From contig JBCBSQ010000001.1 of assembly GCA_039819085.1 (NCBI GenBank), forward strand, positions 62,001 to 126,000: a DNA stretch of 64,000 nucleotides, written 5' to 3'. Shown here one piece after another: positions 16,884 through 25,474 of this stretch (position 1 is its first letter; every line of letters begins with the position of its first letter). The notes under the pieces were generated by a model. That model was given only the letters and a program-made list of their open reading frames with translations. It had not been told where the DNA came from and searched no databases. The translations under genes were made by a program, and so were the position numbers. Source of the stretch: MED-G105 sp039819085. Its GTDB lineage: Bacteria > Pseudomonadota > Alphaproteobacteria > Caulobacterales > Parvularculaceae.

Positions 16884-17726
16884 ATGAAGAAACTCACTGA
16901 AGCGCGGTCTTTTGACGGTCTGCAATCCGTCTACGAACATGACAGCGACGCCTGCCGCTGCGTAATGCGTTTCGCCGTCTATGCGCCGCCGCGCGAGCGG
17001 GCGACGGGCGAAGCGCTGCTCTGGCTGTCAGGCCTCACCTGCACGCATGAGAATTTCATTGCGAAAGCCGGCGCGCAACGGGTGGCGAGCGAGCTTGGCC
17101 TGACGCTCCTTGTTCCGGACACGAGCCCGCGCGGCGATCATGTGCCGGATGACCCGGACGGCGGTTATGACCTTGGTCTTGGCGCCGGCTTCTATCTGGA
17201 CGCCACTGAGGACCCCTGGGCGAAGAATTACCGGATGCGGACGTATATTGAAAAGGAATTCCTTCCGCTGGCGATCGACCGGCTGGGCGTTGATCCGGCC
17301 CGCGTCGGGATAAGTGGGCACTCCATGGGCGGGCATGGCGCGCTGACCATGGCCCTGCGCAATCCGGACGTCTTCCGCAGCGTCTCCGCGCTGGCGCCGA
17401 TCGCCGCCCCTTCTGAAGTCCCTTGGGGCGAGAAGGCCTACACGGCCTATCTCGGCGGGGATCAAGCGGCGTGGCGCGCTTATGACGCAAGCGCGCTCCT
17501 GGATGACGGGGCCCGGTTCAGCCCGCACGTCGACGCCGTCCTGATTGATCAGGGGGCGGCGGATGAGTTCCTCGACGATCAGTTGCGTCCTCAACGGTTC
17601 AAGGCGGCGTGCGACCAGGCCGGCGTAAAGGCCGAACTCCGCGTGCGGCCGGGGTACGACCACAGCTACTACTTCGTCGCGACCTTCATATCCGACCATC
17701 TGCGCTGGCACGCGTCGCGCCTTTAG
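16884..17726 (+). CDS. fghA: S-formylglutathione hydrolase
   Basis: This serine hydrolase splits S-formylglutathione to formate and glutathione, completing glutathione-dependent formaldehyde oxidation. The esterase D-type sequence shows LSGLTCTHENFIAKAG, a nucleophile elbow GHSMGGHGAL with S147, and a C-terminal GYDHSYYFVATFI holding the catalytic histidine. 280 residues is the family length. AAGGCGGAGCGGAAG precedes the ATG. Confidence 0.96.
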   Translation: MKKLTEARSFDGLQSVYEHDSDACRCVMRFAVYAPPRERATGEALLWLSGLTCTHENFIAKAGAQRVASELGLTLLVPDTSPRGDHVPDDPDGGYDLGLGAGFYLDATEDPWAKNYRMRTYIEKEFLPLAIDRLGVDPARVGISGHSMGGHGALTMALRNPDVFRSVSALAPIAAPSEVPWGEKAYTAYLGGDQAAWRAYDASALLDDGARFSPHVDAVLIDQGAADEFLDDQLRPQRFKAACDQAGVKAELRVRPGYDHSYYFVATFISDHLRWHASRL

Positions 17727-17796
17727 TCGCGGGGCGAAGGTGAAAACGACTCGACATGAGAACAAAAGGAGAATATAGAACGTAATAGGAACGAAC

Positions 17797-17901
17797 ATGG
17801 AGGCGGACATGGCTGGCGAACTGGCGCGGGACATTGCGGGGCTTGGGTTTCTGGTGGCGATCGTGGCGGTGGCGCAGGTCTGCGGCTTCGCTTTCGGCTG
17901 A
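17797..17901 (+). CDS. Possible 34-residue membrane peptide upstream of dnaE
   Basis: A short ORF starting MEADMAGELARDIAG and continuing with a hydrophobic stretch (LGFLVAIVAVAQVCGFAFG) long enough for one membrane helix. AGGA lies 6-10 bases before the ATG. It is the only plausible gene in the 368-base gap between fghA and dnaE. I do not recognise it, and chance is a real alternative at this length. Confidence 0.4.
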   Translation: MEADMAGELARDIAGLGFLVAIVAVAQVCGFAFG

Positions 17902-17991
17902 GGCTTCGGGCGAGGCAACGCGTTTTCCGCAGGCGGGGTCCGCCGGCCGGCTGACTCTGGTAGGCGGAGGATGCTCGGTCGTCGTCAGGCG

Positions 17992-18059
17992 AAGTTCCTT
18001 GCCAAGCGGCGGTGCTTGTCACGCGGCGGTGCTTGTCACGCGACGGTCCTTGTCAAATG
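17992..18059. repeat. 17-bp tandem repeat upstream of dnaE, about four copies
   Basis: GCGGTGCTTGTCACGCG occurs twice exactly (18009-18025 and 18026-18042), flanked by a diverged copy on each side (17992-18008 and 18043-18059). Each copy keeps a CTTGYCA-like core. The array ends about 20 bases before the dnaE ribosome-binding site, so it is in the 5' leader or promoter region. Confidence 0.8.
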
Positions 18060-18094
18060 ACGGCGGGGGTTCTTGCGGCGGGAGGTGAAGTCCT

Positions 18095-21000
18095 TTGTTT
18101 GTCCATCTGCATGCGCATTCAGCCTATTCGCTGTCCGAAGGCGCGATCCCGATCAAGCGGCTCGCCGCTCTGTGCAAAGGGCATGGGGCGCCTGCTGTTG
18201 CGGTGACGGACACCAACAATCTTTTCGGCGCTCTGGAGGCGTCGGAAGTCTTGTCGGGCGCCGGCGTGCAGCCAATCGCTGGCGTTCAGCAGTCCGTGGC
18301 GTTCGAGGGCTGGGAAGAGGCCGCGCCCGGCGCGGCGCGTCCGCCGCACCTTGTGCTGCTCGCCCAGAACGAGGCCGGGTTCGCAAATCTGATGCGGCTG
18401 TCGAGCAAGGCGTTCTTGGAGTCGCGCAGTGCCGACGGGCCGTGCGCGGATCTTTCCTGGGTTGAAGGCTCCGCCGACGGTGTGATCTGTTTGACCGGCG
18501 GATATGATGGTCCCTTGGACCAGATGGCGCGAGCGGGCCGTGAAGCTGATGCGCGGCGGCTTCTGGAGCGCCTCGCGGCCGCCTTTTCCGGCCGGCTTTA
18601 TGTCGAGCTTCAGCGATACAAGGACCTGCCCGACGGCCGCGCGGAGGCTTTGTTGCTCGACGCCGCCTATGATGGTGGGCTGCCTATTGTTGCGACAAAT
18701 GAGCCTTTTTTTCCGACTGCGGACGACCATGACGCCCATGACGCGCTATTGTGCATTGCGGATGGCGCCTATGTGCATCAGGACGATCGCAGACGGGTGA
18801 CGCCGGAGCACTATTTCAAGTCGCCGCAGGAGATGGCTGAAGTGTTCTCCGATCTGCCGGAGGCCATTCAGACCACGTTGGAGGTGGCGCGACGATGCGC
18901 GTTTCGGCCGCGCACCCGCGGCCCGATCCTGCCGCGCTTCACCGGGGGCAGGGACGACGCGTGCGAAGACGCGGACGCGGCGGAGGCGGCCGAACTGCGC
19001 CGGCAGGCGAAGGAAGGTCTTGCGGCGCGGCTCGCCGCGCATGAGCCCGCCGCGCCGGTGGAGGATTATTGGGCGCGCCTCGATTTGGAGCTCGGGATCA
19101 TCGAGCGGATGGGGTTTCCGGGCTATTTTCTGATCGTTTCGGACTTCATCAAATGGGCGAAGTCTGAAGGCATTCCGGTCGGCCCGGGTCGCGGCTCGGG
19201 CGCCGGCTCACTGGTCGCCTGGTCGCTGACGATCACAGATCTTGACCCATTGCGGTTTGGGCTTCTGTTCGAGCGCTTTTTGAATCCGGAACGGGTGTCG
19301 ATGCCGGATTTCGACATCGATTTCTGTCAGGATCGTCGCGACGAAGTGATCCGCTATGTTCGGGATAAGTACGGCCGCGACCGCGTCGCCCAGATCATCA
19401 CCTTCGGAAAGCTGCAGGCGCGCGCGGTATTGCGGGACGTCGGCCGGGTGATCGGCATGCCGTTTGGCCAGGTGGACCGTTTATGCAAGCTCGTGCCGAA
19501 CAATCCGGCCAACCCAGTGACCCTCGCCGAGGCGTTGGAGATCGAGCCGCGCCTGAAGGAGGAGCGCGCCCGGGAGGATTTGGTTGACGCGCTCATCACC
19601 AATGCGCTGAAGCTTGAAGGCCTTTATCGCCACGCGTCGACCCATGCGGCCGGGGTCGTCATCGGCGATCGTCCGCTCGACGAACTGACGCCGCTCTATC
19701 TTGATCCGCGCGCCGACATGCCGGCGACCCAGTACAATATGAAATGGGTGGAGCCGGCGGGCCTCGTGAAGTTCGACTTTCTTGGACTGAAGACCCTCAC
19801 CGTCATCGAGAAAGCGGCGGAGTTTATTCGCGCGCGGCGGCCGGATTTCGATCCCGCCAGCGCGCCGATTGATGATCCGAAGACGTATGAAATGCTGGGC
19901 GAGGGGGCGGCGACGGGCGTTTTCCAACTGGAAAGCGCGGGCATGCGCGCCACTCTGCGAGGACTTAAGCCCGATTGCCTGGAAGACATTATCGCGCTCA
20001 TCTCACTCTATCGTCCGGGGCCGATGGAAAACATTCCAACCTATATTGAACGCAAGAGCGGTCGCGTTCCGGTAGATTATCCGCATGCGTCTCTTGAGCC
20101 GATCCTGAAGGAGACCTACGGGGTCATCATCTATCAGGAGCAGGTGATGCAGATCGCGCAGGTTCTGTCCGGGTACAGCCTTGGGGAGGCGGATCTGTTG
20201 CGCCGCGCCATGGGCAAGAAGAAAAAAGAGGAGATGGACAAGCAGCGGATCCGGTTTGTCGAAGGCGCGAAGAAGAATGGCGTTGATCCGACCAAGGCGT
20301 CGTCGATCTTTGATCTCGTGCAGAAGTTCGCGGGGTACGGGTTCAATAAAAGCCATGCGGCGGCGTATGGATGGATCGCCTATCAGACGGCGTTTTTGAA
20401 GGCGAATTATCCGGCGGAGTTTCTGGCCGCCTCAATGTGCCTTGATCGAACGAATACGGACAAGCTGGCGACGTTCGTCAAAGAGGCGCGCCGGTGCGGC
20501 GTGGAGGTTTTGCCGCCGGACATGAATGAGTCTGTTGCGGACTTTTCCGTCTCCGCCGGCGCGATCCGGTATGGGCTTGCGGCTGTAAAGGGAGTGGGCG
20601 AGGCGGCGATTGACGCGATCGTTGAGGCGCGGCTCGAAGGCGGCGGATTCCATGACGTGTTTGATCTCGCCGAGCGCGCCCCGCTCAAAGGGCTTGGAAA
20701 GCGCTCGATTGAAAGCCTCGCGCGCGCTGGCGCGTTCGACCAATTGGGACTTGACCGGGCCGCGGTTCTTGCGAATGCGGATCTCCTGACGAGATACTCC
20801 GCTCGCGCCGAGGAAGAACGGGGCGATGCGCAAGGCGGTCTCTTTGACCTCGCCGGAGCGGGCGGTGGCCTCGCCCGCCCAAGCCTGTCGAAAGCGGATC
20901 CGAAGCCGCCGGCGGACGTCCTTAATGAAGAGCGCGCGGCTCTCGGTTTTTACTTCAGCGGCCATCCGATTGACGAGTACGCCAGTGAGTTGGAGCGGCT

Positions 21001-21577
21001 TGGGGCGGTGTCGCTGGCGGACGCGCTGAAGGCCGGGCGCGAGGCGCGAACGGAGGTTGACGTCGGTATTGTCGTAAAGGCGTTGAGGGTTCGCCGATCG
21101 AAGTCAGGTCGCCCTTTTGCCTGGGTGGAATGTTCCGATCCTTCAGGGGACGTTGAAGCGACCGCTTTTTCGGAAGTGTTGGAGCGATCACGGGATCTGT
21201 TTGAGCCTGGCGCGGCGTTGCTTTTGCGCGTGTCGGCCGAAGAACGTGACGGAGAGGTTCGGCTCACATGCGAAGGCGCGCGGACGCTCGACGCGGCCGC
21301 GGCGACCCGGCGACTCCAGGTGCGCGTGGAGTCGATTGACGCGCTGGAGGGACTGCGCAGGCGGCTGGACGCGGTGAAGGGCGCCGTCGGCAAGGACGGT
21401 GGTGATGTGCATCTCATTTTGCCGACGGACGCCGGATCAGGCGATTCCGACGTCGATGGGCGCGCGCGCGAGGGAGCGTTCGTGGAGTTGAGGCTTGGAG
21501 CGAAGGTCGTGTGCGCGCCCTCGACGCGCAGCGCGGTTCGCGCGTTGGAAGGCGTCATTTCCTCTGAGATCCTGTAG
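18095..21577 (+). CDS. dnaE: DNA polymerase III subunit alpha
   Basis: The replicative polymerase subunit, 1160 residues. The N-terminal PHP domain begins at once with FVHLHAHSAYSLSEGAIP and VTDTNNLFGALEAS. The palm has the catalytic aspartates in PDFDIDF (D405, D407) after GPGRGSGAGSLVAWSL. The fingers contain LYRPGPMENIP and IIYQEQVMQIA. A helix-hairpin-helix (AVKGVGEAAIDAI) and an OB fold (VVKALRVRRSKSGRPFAWVEC) follow. The start is TTG, eight nucleotides or fewer after GGAGGTGAAG; no ATG or GTG fits better because homology begins at once. The rare start codon and the repeat upstream may limit expression. Confidence 0.96.
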   Translation: MFVHLHAHSAYSLSEGAIPIKRLAALCKGHGAPAVAVTDTNNLFGALEASEVLSGAGVQPIAGVQQSVAFEGWEEAAPGAARPPHLVLLAQNEAGFANLMRLSSKAFLESRSADGPCADLSWVEGSADGVICLTGGYDGPLDQMARAGREADARRLLERLAAAFSGRLYVELQRYKDLPDGRAEALLLDAAYDGGLPIVATNEPFFPTADDHDAHDALLCIADGAYVHQDDRRRVTPEHYFKSPQEMAEVFSDLPEAIQTTLEVARRCAFRPRTRGPILPRFTGGRDDACEDADAAEAAELRRQAKEGLAARLAAHEPAAPVEDYWARLDLELGIIERMGFPGYFLIVSDFIKWAKSEGIPVGPGRGSGAGSLVAWSLTITDLDPLRFGLLFERFLNPERVSMPDFDIDFCQDRRDEVIRYVRDKYGRDRVAQIITFGKLQARAVLRDVGRVIGMPFGQVDRLCKLVPNNPANPVTLAEALEIEPRLKEERAREDLVDALITNALKLEGLYRHASTHAAGVVIGDRPLDELTPLYLDPRADMPATQYNMKWVEPAGLVKFDFLGLKTLTVIEKAAEFIRARRPDFDPASAPIDDPKTYEMLGEGAATGVFQLESAGMRATLRGLKPDCLEDIIALISLYRPGPMENIPTYIERKSGRVPVDYPHASLEPILKETYGVIIYQEQVMQIAQVLSGYSLGEADLLRRAMGKKKKEEMDKQRIRFVEGAKKNGVDPTKASSIFDLVQKFAGYGFNKSHAAAYGWIAYQTAFLKANYPAEFLAASMCLDRTNTDKLATFVKEARRCGVEVLPPDMNESVADFSVSAGAIRYGLAAVKGVGEAAIDAIVEARLEGGGFHDVFDLAERAPLKGLGKRSIESLARAGAFDQLGLDRAAVLANADLLTRYSARAEEERGDAQGGLFDLAGAGGGLARPSLSKADPKPPADVLNEERAALGFYFSGHPIDEYASELERLGAVSLADALKAGREARTEVDVGIVVKALRVRRSKSGRPFAWVECSDPSGDVEATAFSEVLERSRDLFEPGAALLLRVSAEERDGEVRLTCEGARTLDAAAATRRLQVRVESIDALEGLRRRLDAVKGAVGKDGGDVHLILPTDAGSGDSDVDGRAREGAFVELRLGAKVVCAPSTRSAVRALEGVISSEIL

Positions 21578-21596
21578 GGCTGAGCCGGCGTGACGG

Positions 21597-21615
21597 CCCC
21601 CGGCCGGGCCGGGGG
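21597..21615 (+). terminator. GC-rich hairpin after dnaE, weak terminator candidate
   Basis: CCCCCGG (21597-21603) and CCGGGGG (21609-21615) form a 7-bp stem around a 5-base loop, 20 bases past the dnaE stop. There is no T run, only a purine tract, so a Rho-independent terminator is doubtful. Confidence 0.3.
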
Positions 21616-21823
21616 GGGGAGGGGATGTGCGATTCTAAACGTGTCGGAGCCGGATTGCTGGGCGTTTGGTCGGATGGCCTTGAAATTCAGCGTCGGGGCG
21701 CGTAGACGCGGGCGATCACACACGCGCCGATAATCTTCGGTGCCGTCAGCGCGGGCGTCCTGCCGGTCGGCGTCTTTGGCGGTGCGAATCGGCGCGGCGG
21801 ACAAACCGAAGGAGTATCGCAAC

Positions 21824-22672
21824 GTGGCGTTGCCGGAATTTTCCATGCGCCAGCTCTTGGAGGCTGGCGTGCATTTTGGACACCAGACCCATCGCTGGAA
21901 CCCGAAAATGAAGCCGTTCATTTTCGGCGACCGCAATGGCGTGCACATCATCGACCTGTCGCAAACCGTGCCGCTTTTGCATCAGGCGCTTTTGCGCGTT
22001 CGTGACGTTGTCGCCCGCGGCGGCCGCGTTCTTTTCGTCGGCACCAAGCGACAGGCGCAAAGCCCGATCGCCGAAGCGGCGTCGCGGTGCGCGCAGTATT
22101 ATATGAATGTGCGCTGGCTAGGCGGCACACTGACGAACTGGGAGACGATTTCGAATTCGATCCGGCGACTGAAGGAGCTCGAAGAGACGATCGACAGCGG
22201 CGGCAAGGGCCTGACAAAAAAAGAGCAGCTGATGGTCGCGCGCGAGAAAGAGAAACTCGACGCCTCGCTCGGCGGCATTCGCGATCTTGGCGGCCTGCCG
22301 GATTTGTTGTTTGTGATCGACGTGAAAAAAGAGGCGATTGCGATCAAGGAGGCCAAGAAGCTCGGCATCCCGGTCGTCGCCGTCGTTGATACGAATTGCG
22401 ATCCGGACGGCGTCGATATCGTTATCCCGGGCAATGATGACGCCTCTCGCGCGATCGCGCTTTACTGCAATCTCGTCGCGGACGCGGTCATTGACGGCAT
22501 CTCCGCCAGTGAGGCGTCGCTCGGCGTGGACGTCGGCGCTCTTGAGGAGGCGCCCGTTGAGCCGGCGCTTGCTGAAGGACTTGAGGACGGCGCTGCGCCG
22601 GCCGCCGCGCCAGCGGGCGACGCGGACGGCGCGACTGCTTCCGGAGAGGCCGCCGCGCCCGCTTCGGCGTAG
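21824..22672 (+). CDS. rpsB: 30S ribosomal protein S2
   Basis: S2 is a late-assembling protein of the 30S subunit. The start is GTG, nine bases after AAGGAG, giving (M)ALPEFSMRQLLEAGVHFGHQTHRWNPKM, the standard N-terminus; an ATG further upstream would add unrelated residues. IDLSQTVPLL, FVGTKRQAQ and PVVAVVDTNCDPDG are all typical. At 282 residues it is longer than E. coli S2 because of an acidic, alanine-rich C-terminal tail of about 45 residues, seen in other alphaproteobacteria. tsf follows after an unusually long 675-base gap. Confidence 0.97.
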   Translation: MALPEFSMRQLLEAGVHFGHQTHRWNPKMKPFIFGDRNGVHIIDLSQTVPLLHQALLRVRDVVARGGRVLFVGTKRQAQSPIAEAASRCAQYYMNVRWLGGTLTNWETISNSIRRLKELEETIDSGGKGLTKKEQLMVAREKEKLDASLGGIRDLGGLPDLLFVIDVKKEAIAIKEAKKLGIPVVAVVDTNCDPDGVDIVIPGNDDASRAIALYCNLVADAVIDGISASEASLGVDVGALEEAPVEPALAEGLEDGAAPAAAPAGDADGATASGEAAAPASA

Positions 22673-22836
22673 GACGGAGTCCGAAATCGCGCGCGGCGTG
22701 TCGGCGCCTGATGCCGCCGGCCGTCGCATTTCACGAATGCGCCGCAGTCTTGGTTGAACGGTCGCCAGGCGAGCGCTCGCCGACCCGATCGACCGGCGGG
22801 TCGAACCAATGTCCGCTCGATCGTACGTTCCTTGAA

Positions 22837-22851
22837 CGGACATAGTGTCCG
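22837..22851 (+). other. Small inverted repeat between rpsB and tsf
   Basis: CGGACA-TAG-TGTCCG is a perfect 6-bp inverted repeat with a 3-base loop. It has no following T run, so it may be a protein-binding site or an mRNA hairpin rather than a terminator. Confidence 0.35.
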
Positions 22852-22896
22852 CCGCTTGCTGGCTTGTGGTCGGGCGCTGGCCTGAGCGCGTTTTTC

Positions 22897-22950
22897 GTGT
22901 CTCGATGAGATCTATAGTCGCGATGAGATGTCGTGTCGGGATGAGACGGG
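22897..22950. repeat. 18-bp tandem repeat upstream of tsf, three copies
   Basis: Three imperfect units start at 22897, 22915 and 22933. Their shared core is GTC-NN-GATGAGA: GTGTCTCGATGAGA, TAGTCGCGATGAGA and GTGTCGGGATGAGA. The spacing is exactly 18 bp each time. It could be a set of regulator sites or replication slippage. Confidence 0.75.
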
Positions 22951-23301
22951 GGCGGCTGTGCGCATCTTGATCTCCGGCGGCTTTTAAAGCGGCCGCTATT
23001 GAAAAGACGGCGGAAATCCTCAAGAAGGCGCTCGCGTCAGGGTCGCAAATGAGGATCGCGATGTCGGCGCGTTCTTTTGCGCGGCGCGAACCGGCCGGCG
23101 GCGGCGTTGGGCGTTGGACGCGATGTGACGTCGCGGAACGCGGACCGGCGTCTTTTCGCCATCACCGGTTGTGGATTGTTGGGGTCCGCAGCGCGGGTCG
23201 GCGCACTTTGGAGAACTCTTGCGCGCGGACGCGTCGCGCATAAATCCCAATCAGGTTTTGGGGCGCGCGAGGCTTCCTGGCCGCAATCGCGCGCGGTGCT
23301 C

Positions 23302-23330
23302 AACAGGAATAGACCTTAACAGGAATAGAC
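23302..23330 (+). repeat. 13-bp direct repeat just upstream of tsf
   Basis: AACAGGAATAGAC occurs at 23302-23314 and again at 23318-23330. Each copy contains an AGGA that resembles a ribosome-binding site, but the AGGAAAAGG after the second copy is closer to the tsf ATG. Confidence 0.8.
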
Positions 23331-23347
23331 AAGGAAAAGGTTCGGAA

Positions 23348-24247
23348 ATGGCGATCACGGCGCAAACGGTGAAGCAGCTGCGCGAAATGACCGGCGCGGG
23401 GATGATGGACTGCAAGGCGGCGCTGGCCGAAACGGGCGGTGACCTGGAGGCGGCTGTCGACTGGCTGCGCAAGAAAGGTCTTGCGAAGGCGGCGAAGAAG
23501 TCCGGGCGCGCCGCGTCCGAGGGCCTTGTGGCCGTGGCCGCGGTGGCGGACGCAACGAAGGCGGTCCTCGTGGAGGTGAACTCCGAGACCGACTTTGTCG
23601 CCCGCAACGATATTTTTCAGGGCATGGTCCGCGACATCGCGTCGGCCGCGCTTGAGACCGACGGCAGCGTAGAGGCGGTGCGGGCCGCCGCGTATCCGGG
23701 CGCGCAAAAGCCGATCGAAGAGCATATCGCTGAGATGGTTGGCCAGATTGGTGAGAACATGGCCCTGCGCCGCGCGGCCGCCGTTTCGGTCGATGAAGGC
23801 GCGGTCGCCGCGTACGTTCACAGTCCGACCGTCGAGGGCGCCGGCAAAATCGGCGTTCTGGTCGGCCTGAAATCGTCGGGCGACAAGGAAAAGCTGAAGG
23901 AACTCGGCCGCAAGATCGCCATGCATGTCGCGGCGACCCGCCCGCTTGCGGCGACGGTCGCCGATCTTGATCCGGAAATCCTCGAGCGTGAAAAGTCGGT
24001 GCTTGCGGATCAGGCGCGCGCGTCGGGCAAGCCGGAGCAGATCATCGAGAAGATGGTCGAGGGCCGGCTCAGGAAATTCTATGAGGAATCGGTTCTGCTC
24101 GAGCAGATCTTCGTCATGGACAATGAGACGAAAGTGGCCGACGTGATCTCCGGCGCTGCGGGCGAGGTCGGGGCCCCGGTGGAGTTCGCGGGCTTTGCGC
24201 GGCTTGAGCTCGGTGAAGGCGTCGAGAAAGACGACGACGAGGACTAG
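23348..24247 (+). CDS. tsf: Elongation factor Ts
   Basis: EF-Ts exchanges GDP for GTP on EF-Tu. The 299-residue protein has the N-terminal UBA-like domain (VKQLREMTGAGMMDCKAAL) and the EF-Tu-contacting SETDFVARN. The core repeats HVAATRPLA and ESVLLEQIFVMD follow. A start at 23171 would add 59 non-conserved residues, and the ATG chosen has AGGAAAAGG before it. The C-terminus is strongly acidic (EKDDDED). Confidence 0.97.
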   Translation: MAITAQTVKQLREMTGAGMMDCKAALAETGGDLEAAVDWLRKKGLAKAAKKSGRAASEGLVAVAAVADATKAVLVEVNSETDFVARNDIFQGMVRDIASAALETDGSVEAVRAAAYPGAQKPIEEHIAEMVGQIGENMALRRAAAVSVDEGAVAAYVHSPTVEGAGKIGVLVGLKSSGDKEKLKELGRKIAMHVAATRPLAATVADLDPEILEREKSVLADQARASGKPEQIIEKMVEGRLRKFYEESVLLEQIFVMDNETKVADVISGAAGEVGAPVEFAGFARLELGEGVEKDDDED

Positions 24248-24272
24248 CGACGCAACCGCCTAACAAGGCCCT

Positions 24273-24289
24273 GCCGGCGATTCGCCGGC
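24273..24289 (+). terminator. Hairpin after tsf, possible terminator or attenuator
   Basis: GCCGGCGA-T-TCGCCGGC is a near-perfect stem (practically GCCGGC with a 5-base loop), with flanking CCT/AGG bases that extend it loosely. It lies 26 bases past the tsf stop. There is no T run, so complete termination is uncertain. Confidence 0.4.
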
Positions 24290-24360
24290 CTCAGGCAGAC
24301 GCGCCGTCGTCCGCCGATCGAGATGTCAGTGCGGCGCGGGCGCATCGGTCTTGAAGGTTT

Positions 24361-24378
24361 CGCTCGCCACGGCGAGCG
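24361..24378 (+). other. Second hairpin between tsf and pyrH
   Basis: CGCTCGCC-AC-GGCGAGCG is a perfect 8-bp inverted repeat about 80 bases before pyrH. It may be an mRNA processing or attenuation structure; no T run follows. Confidence 0.4.
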
Positions 24379-24458
24379 GACCTGAAAACCTGCGTGCGTT
24401 CGGCGTCGAACCACGCTAGTCACGTCGTCGATGGCGTTGCGCGGCGGAGGTGTTGACG

Positions 24459-25226
24459 ATGATGGGCGATCCAATACCCCAAAGCGCTGATCCCTCTGAC
24501 GAGCGCGAACCGTCGCTCTCCTATAAGCGCGTGCTGTTGAAGGTCTCCGGCGAAGCGCTCATGGGGGACGAGCCTTATGGCATCGATCAGAACGTCGTCG
24601 CGCGCATCGCCGAGGAAATCGCGGAAGCCAAGGAACTCGGCGCGGAGATGTGCATTGTCGTTGGCGGCGGGAATATTTTCCGCGGCGTGAGCCAGGCCGC
24701 CAGCGGCATGGAGCGCGCGAGCGCCGACTATATGGGCATGCTGGCGACGGTGATGAATGCGCTCGCCCTTCAGAATGCGCTTGAAGGCATTGGCATGTTC
24801 ACCCGGATCATGTCGGCGATTGAGATGACGGCGATCTGCGAGCCCTACATTCGGCGTCGCGCTGTCCGCCATATGGAGAAGGGGCGGATTGTCATTTTCG
24901 CCGCCGGCACTGGAAATCCCTATTTTACGACTGACACGGCCGCGGCCCTGCGGGCGGCGGAGATGGGCTGCGACGCGCTTTTCAAAGGCACCCAGGTCGA
25001 CGGCGTTTACGACGATGACCCGAAGCGCAATCCGGATGCGAAGCGCTTTCAGACGCTGACCCATCGAGAGGTGATGATCCGGGATCTGAAGGTCATGGAT
25101 CAGGCGGCGATTGCGCTCACCCGGGAAAACTCCATCCCGATTGTCGTCTTTTCGATCCAGGAGCGCGGCGGCGTTGTCGGCGCGCTGACTGGTACGGGTC
25201 CGCACACCACGATCGCTGGCGAATAG
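24459..25226 (+). CDS. pyrH: UMP kinase
   Basis: PyrH phosphorylates UMP to UDP and belongs to the amino-acid-kinase fold. Motifs are RVLLKVSGEAL, IVVGGGNIFRG, ADYMGMLATVMNALALQNALE, GTGNPYFTTDTAAALRA and the KGTQVDGVYDDDPK loop. GGAGG lies eight bases before the first of two adjacent ATGs; I took the first, giving 255 residues. A GTG three codons earlier is possible but lies inside the GGAGG region. The first 20 residues are a variable lead-in before the conserved core. Confidence 0.96.
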   Translation: MMGDPIPQSADPSDEREPSLSYKRVLLKVSGEALMGDEPYGIDQNVVARIAEEIAEAKELGAEMCIVVGGGNIFRGVSQAASGMERASADYMGMLATVMNALALQNALEGIGMFTRIMSAIEMTAICEPYIRRRAVRHMEKGRIVIFAAGTGNPYFTTDTAAALRAAEMGCDALFKGTQVDGVYDDDPKRNPDAKRFQTLTHREVMIRDLKVMDQAAIALTRENSIPIVVFSIQERGGVVGALTGTGPHTTIAGE

Positions 25227-25474
25227 GCGCTTGCGCGTTACGCGCTTCGCAGGGCCGCGACGCGGCGAGTTGGGCGAACCGATTGCGCTCGGCGCGTTTC
25301 CGCCTATTACCTTTCGTTTGACGGTCTCATGGTCGCCGTCCTCAGGACTTTGACCTGTAGATGACGGTCTTGCGCCGGGCCTTGCGCGTTGCGGCGCAAA
25401 ATCACATCCCCGCCCAGATTTGGGCCGACTGCCGCCTCACAAAGCGGCGAGCAACACGAACCAAGGAGACCCCG

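Larger units (their letters stand above)
22673..23347. other. Long rpsB-tsf intergenic region without a recognisable gene
   Basis: All frames here are short or lack protein-like composition. The region holds a small hairpin, an 18-bp tandem repeat and a 13-bp direct repeat just before tsf. A promoter for tsf is likely somewhere here, but none is obvious. Confidence 0.55.

Noticed and set aside
21597..21620. Strong terminator after dnaE
   Set aside because: The stem is good but it is followed by G and A, not T, so it is kept only as a weak candidate.
22118..23023. 301-codon minus-strand frame over rpsB and the intergenic region
   Set aside because: Mostly antisense to rpsB; the part in the gap is Arg/Ser-rich with no motif or ribosome-binding site.
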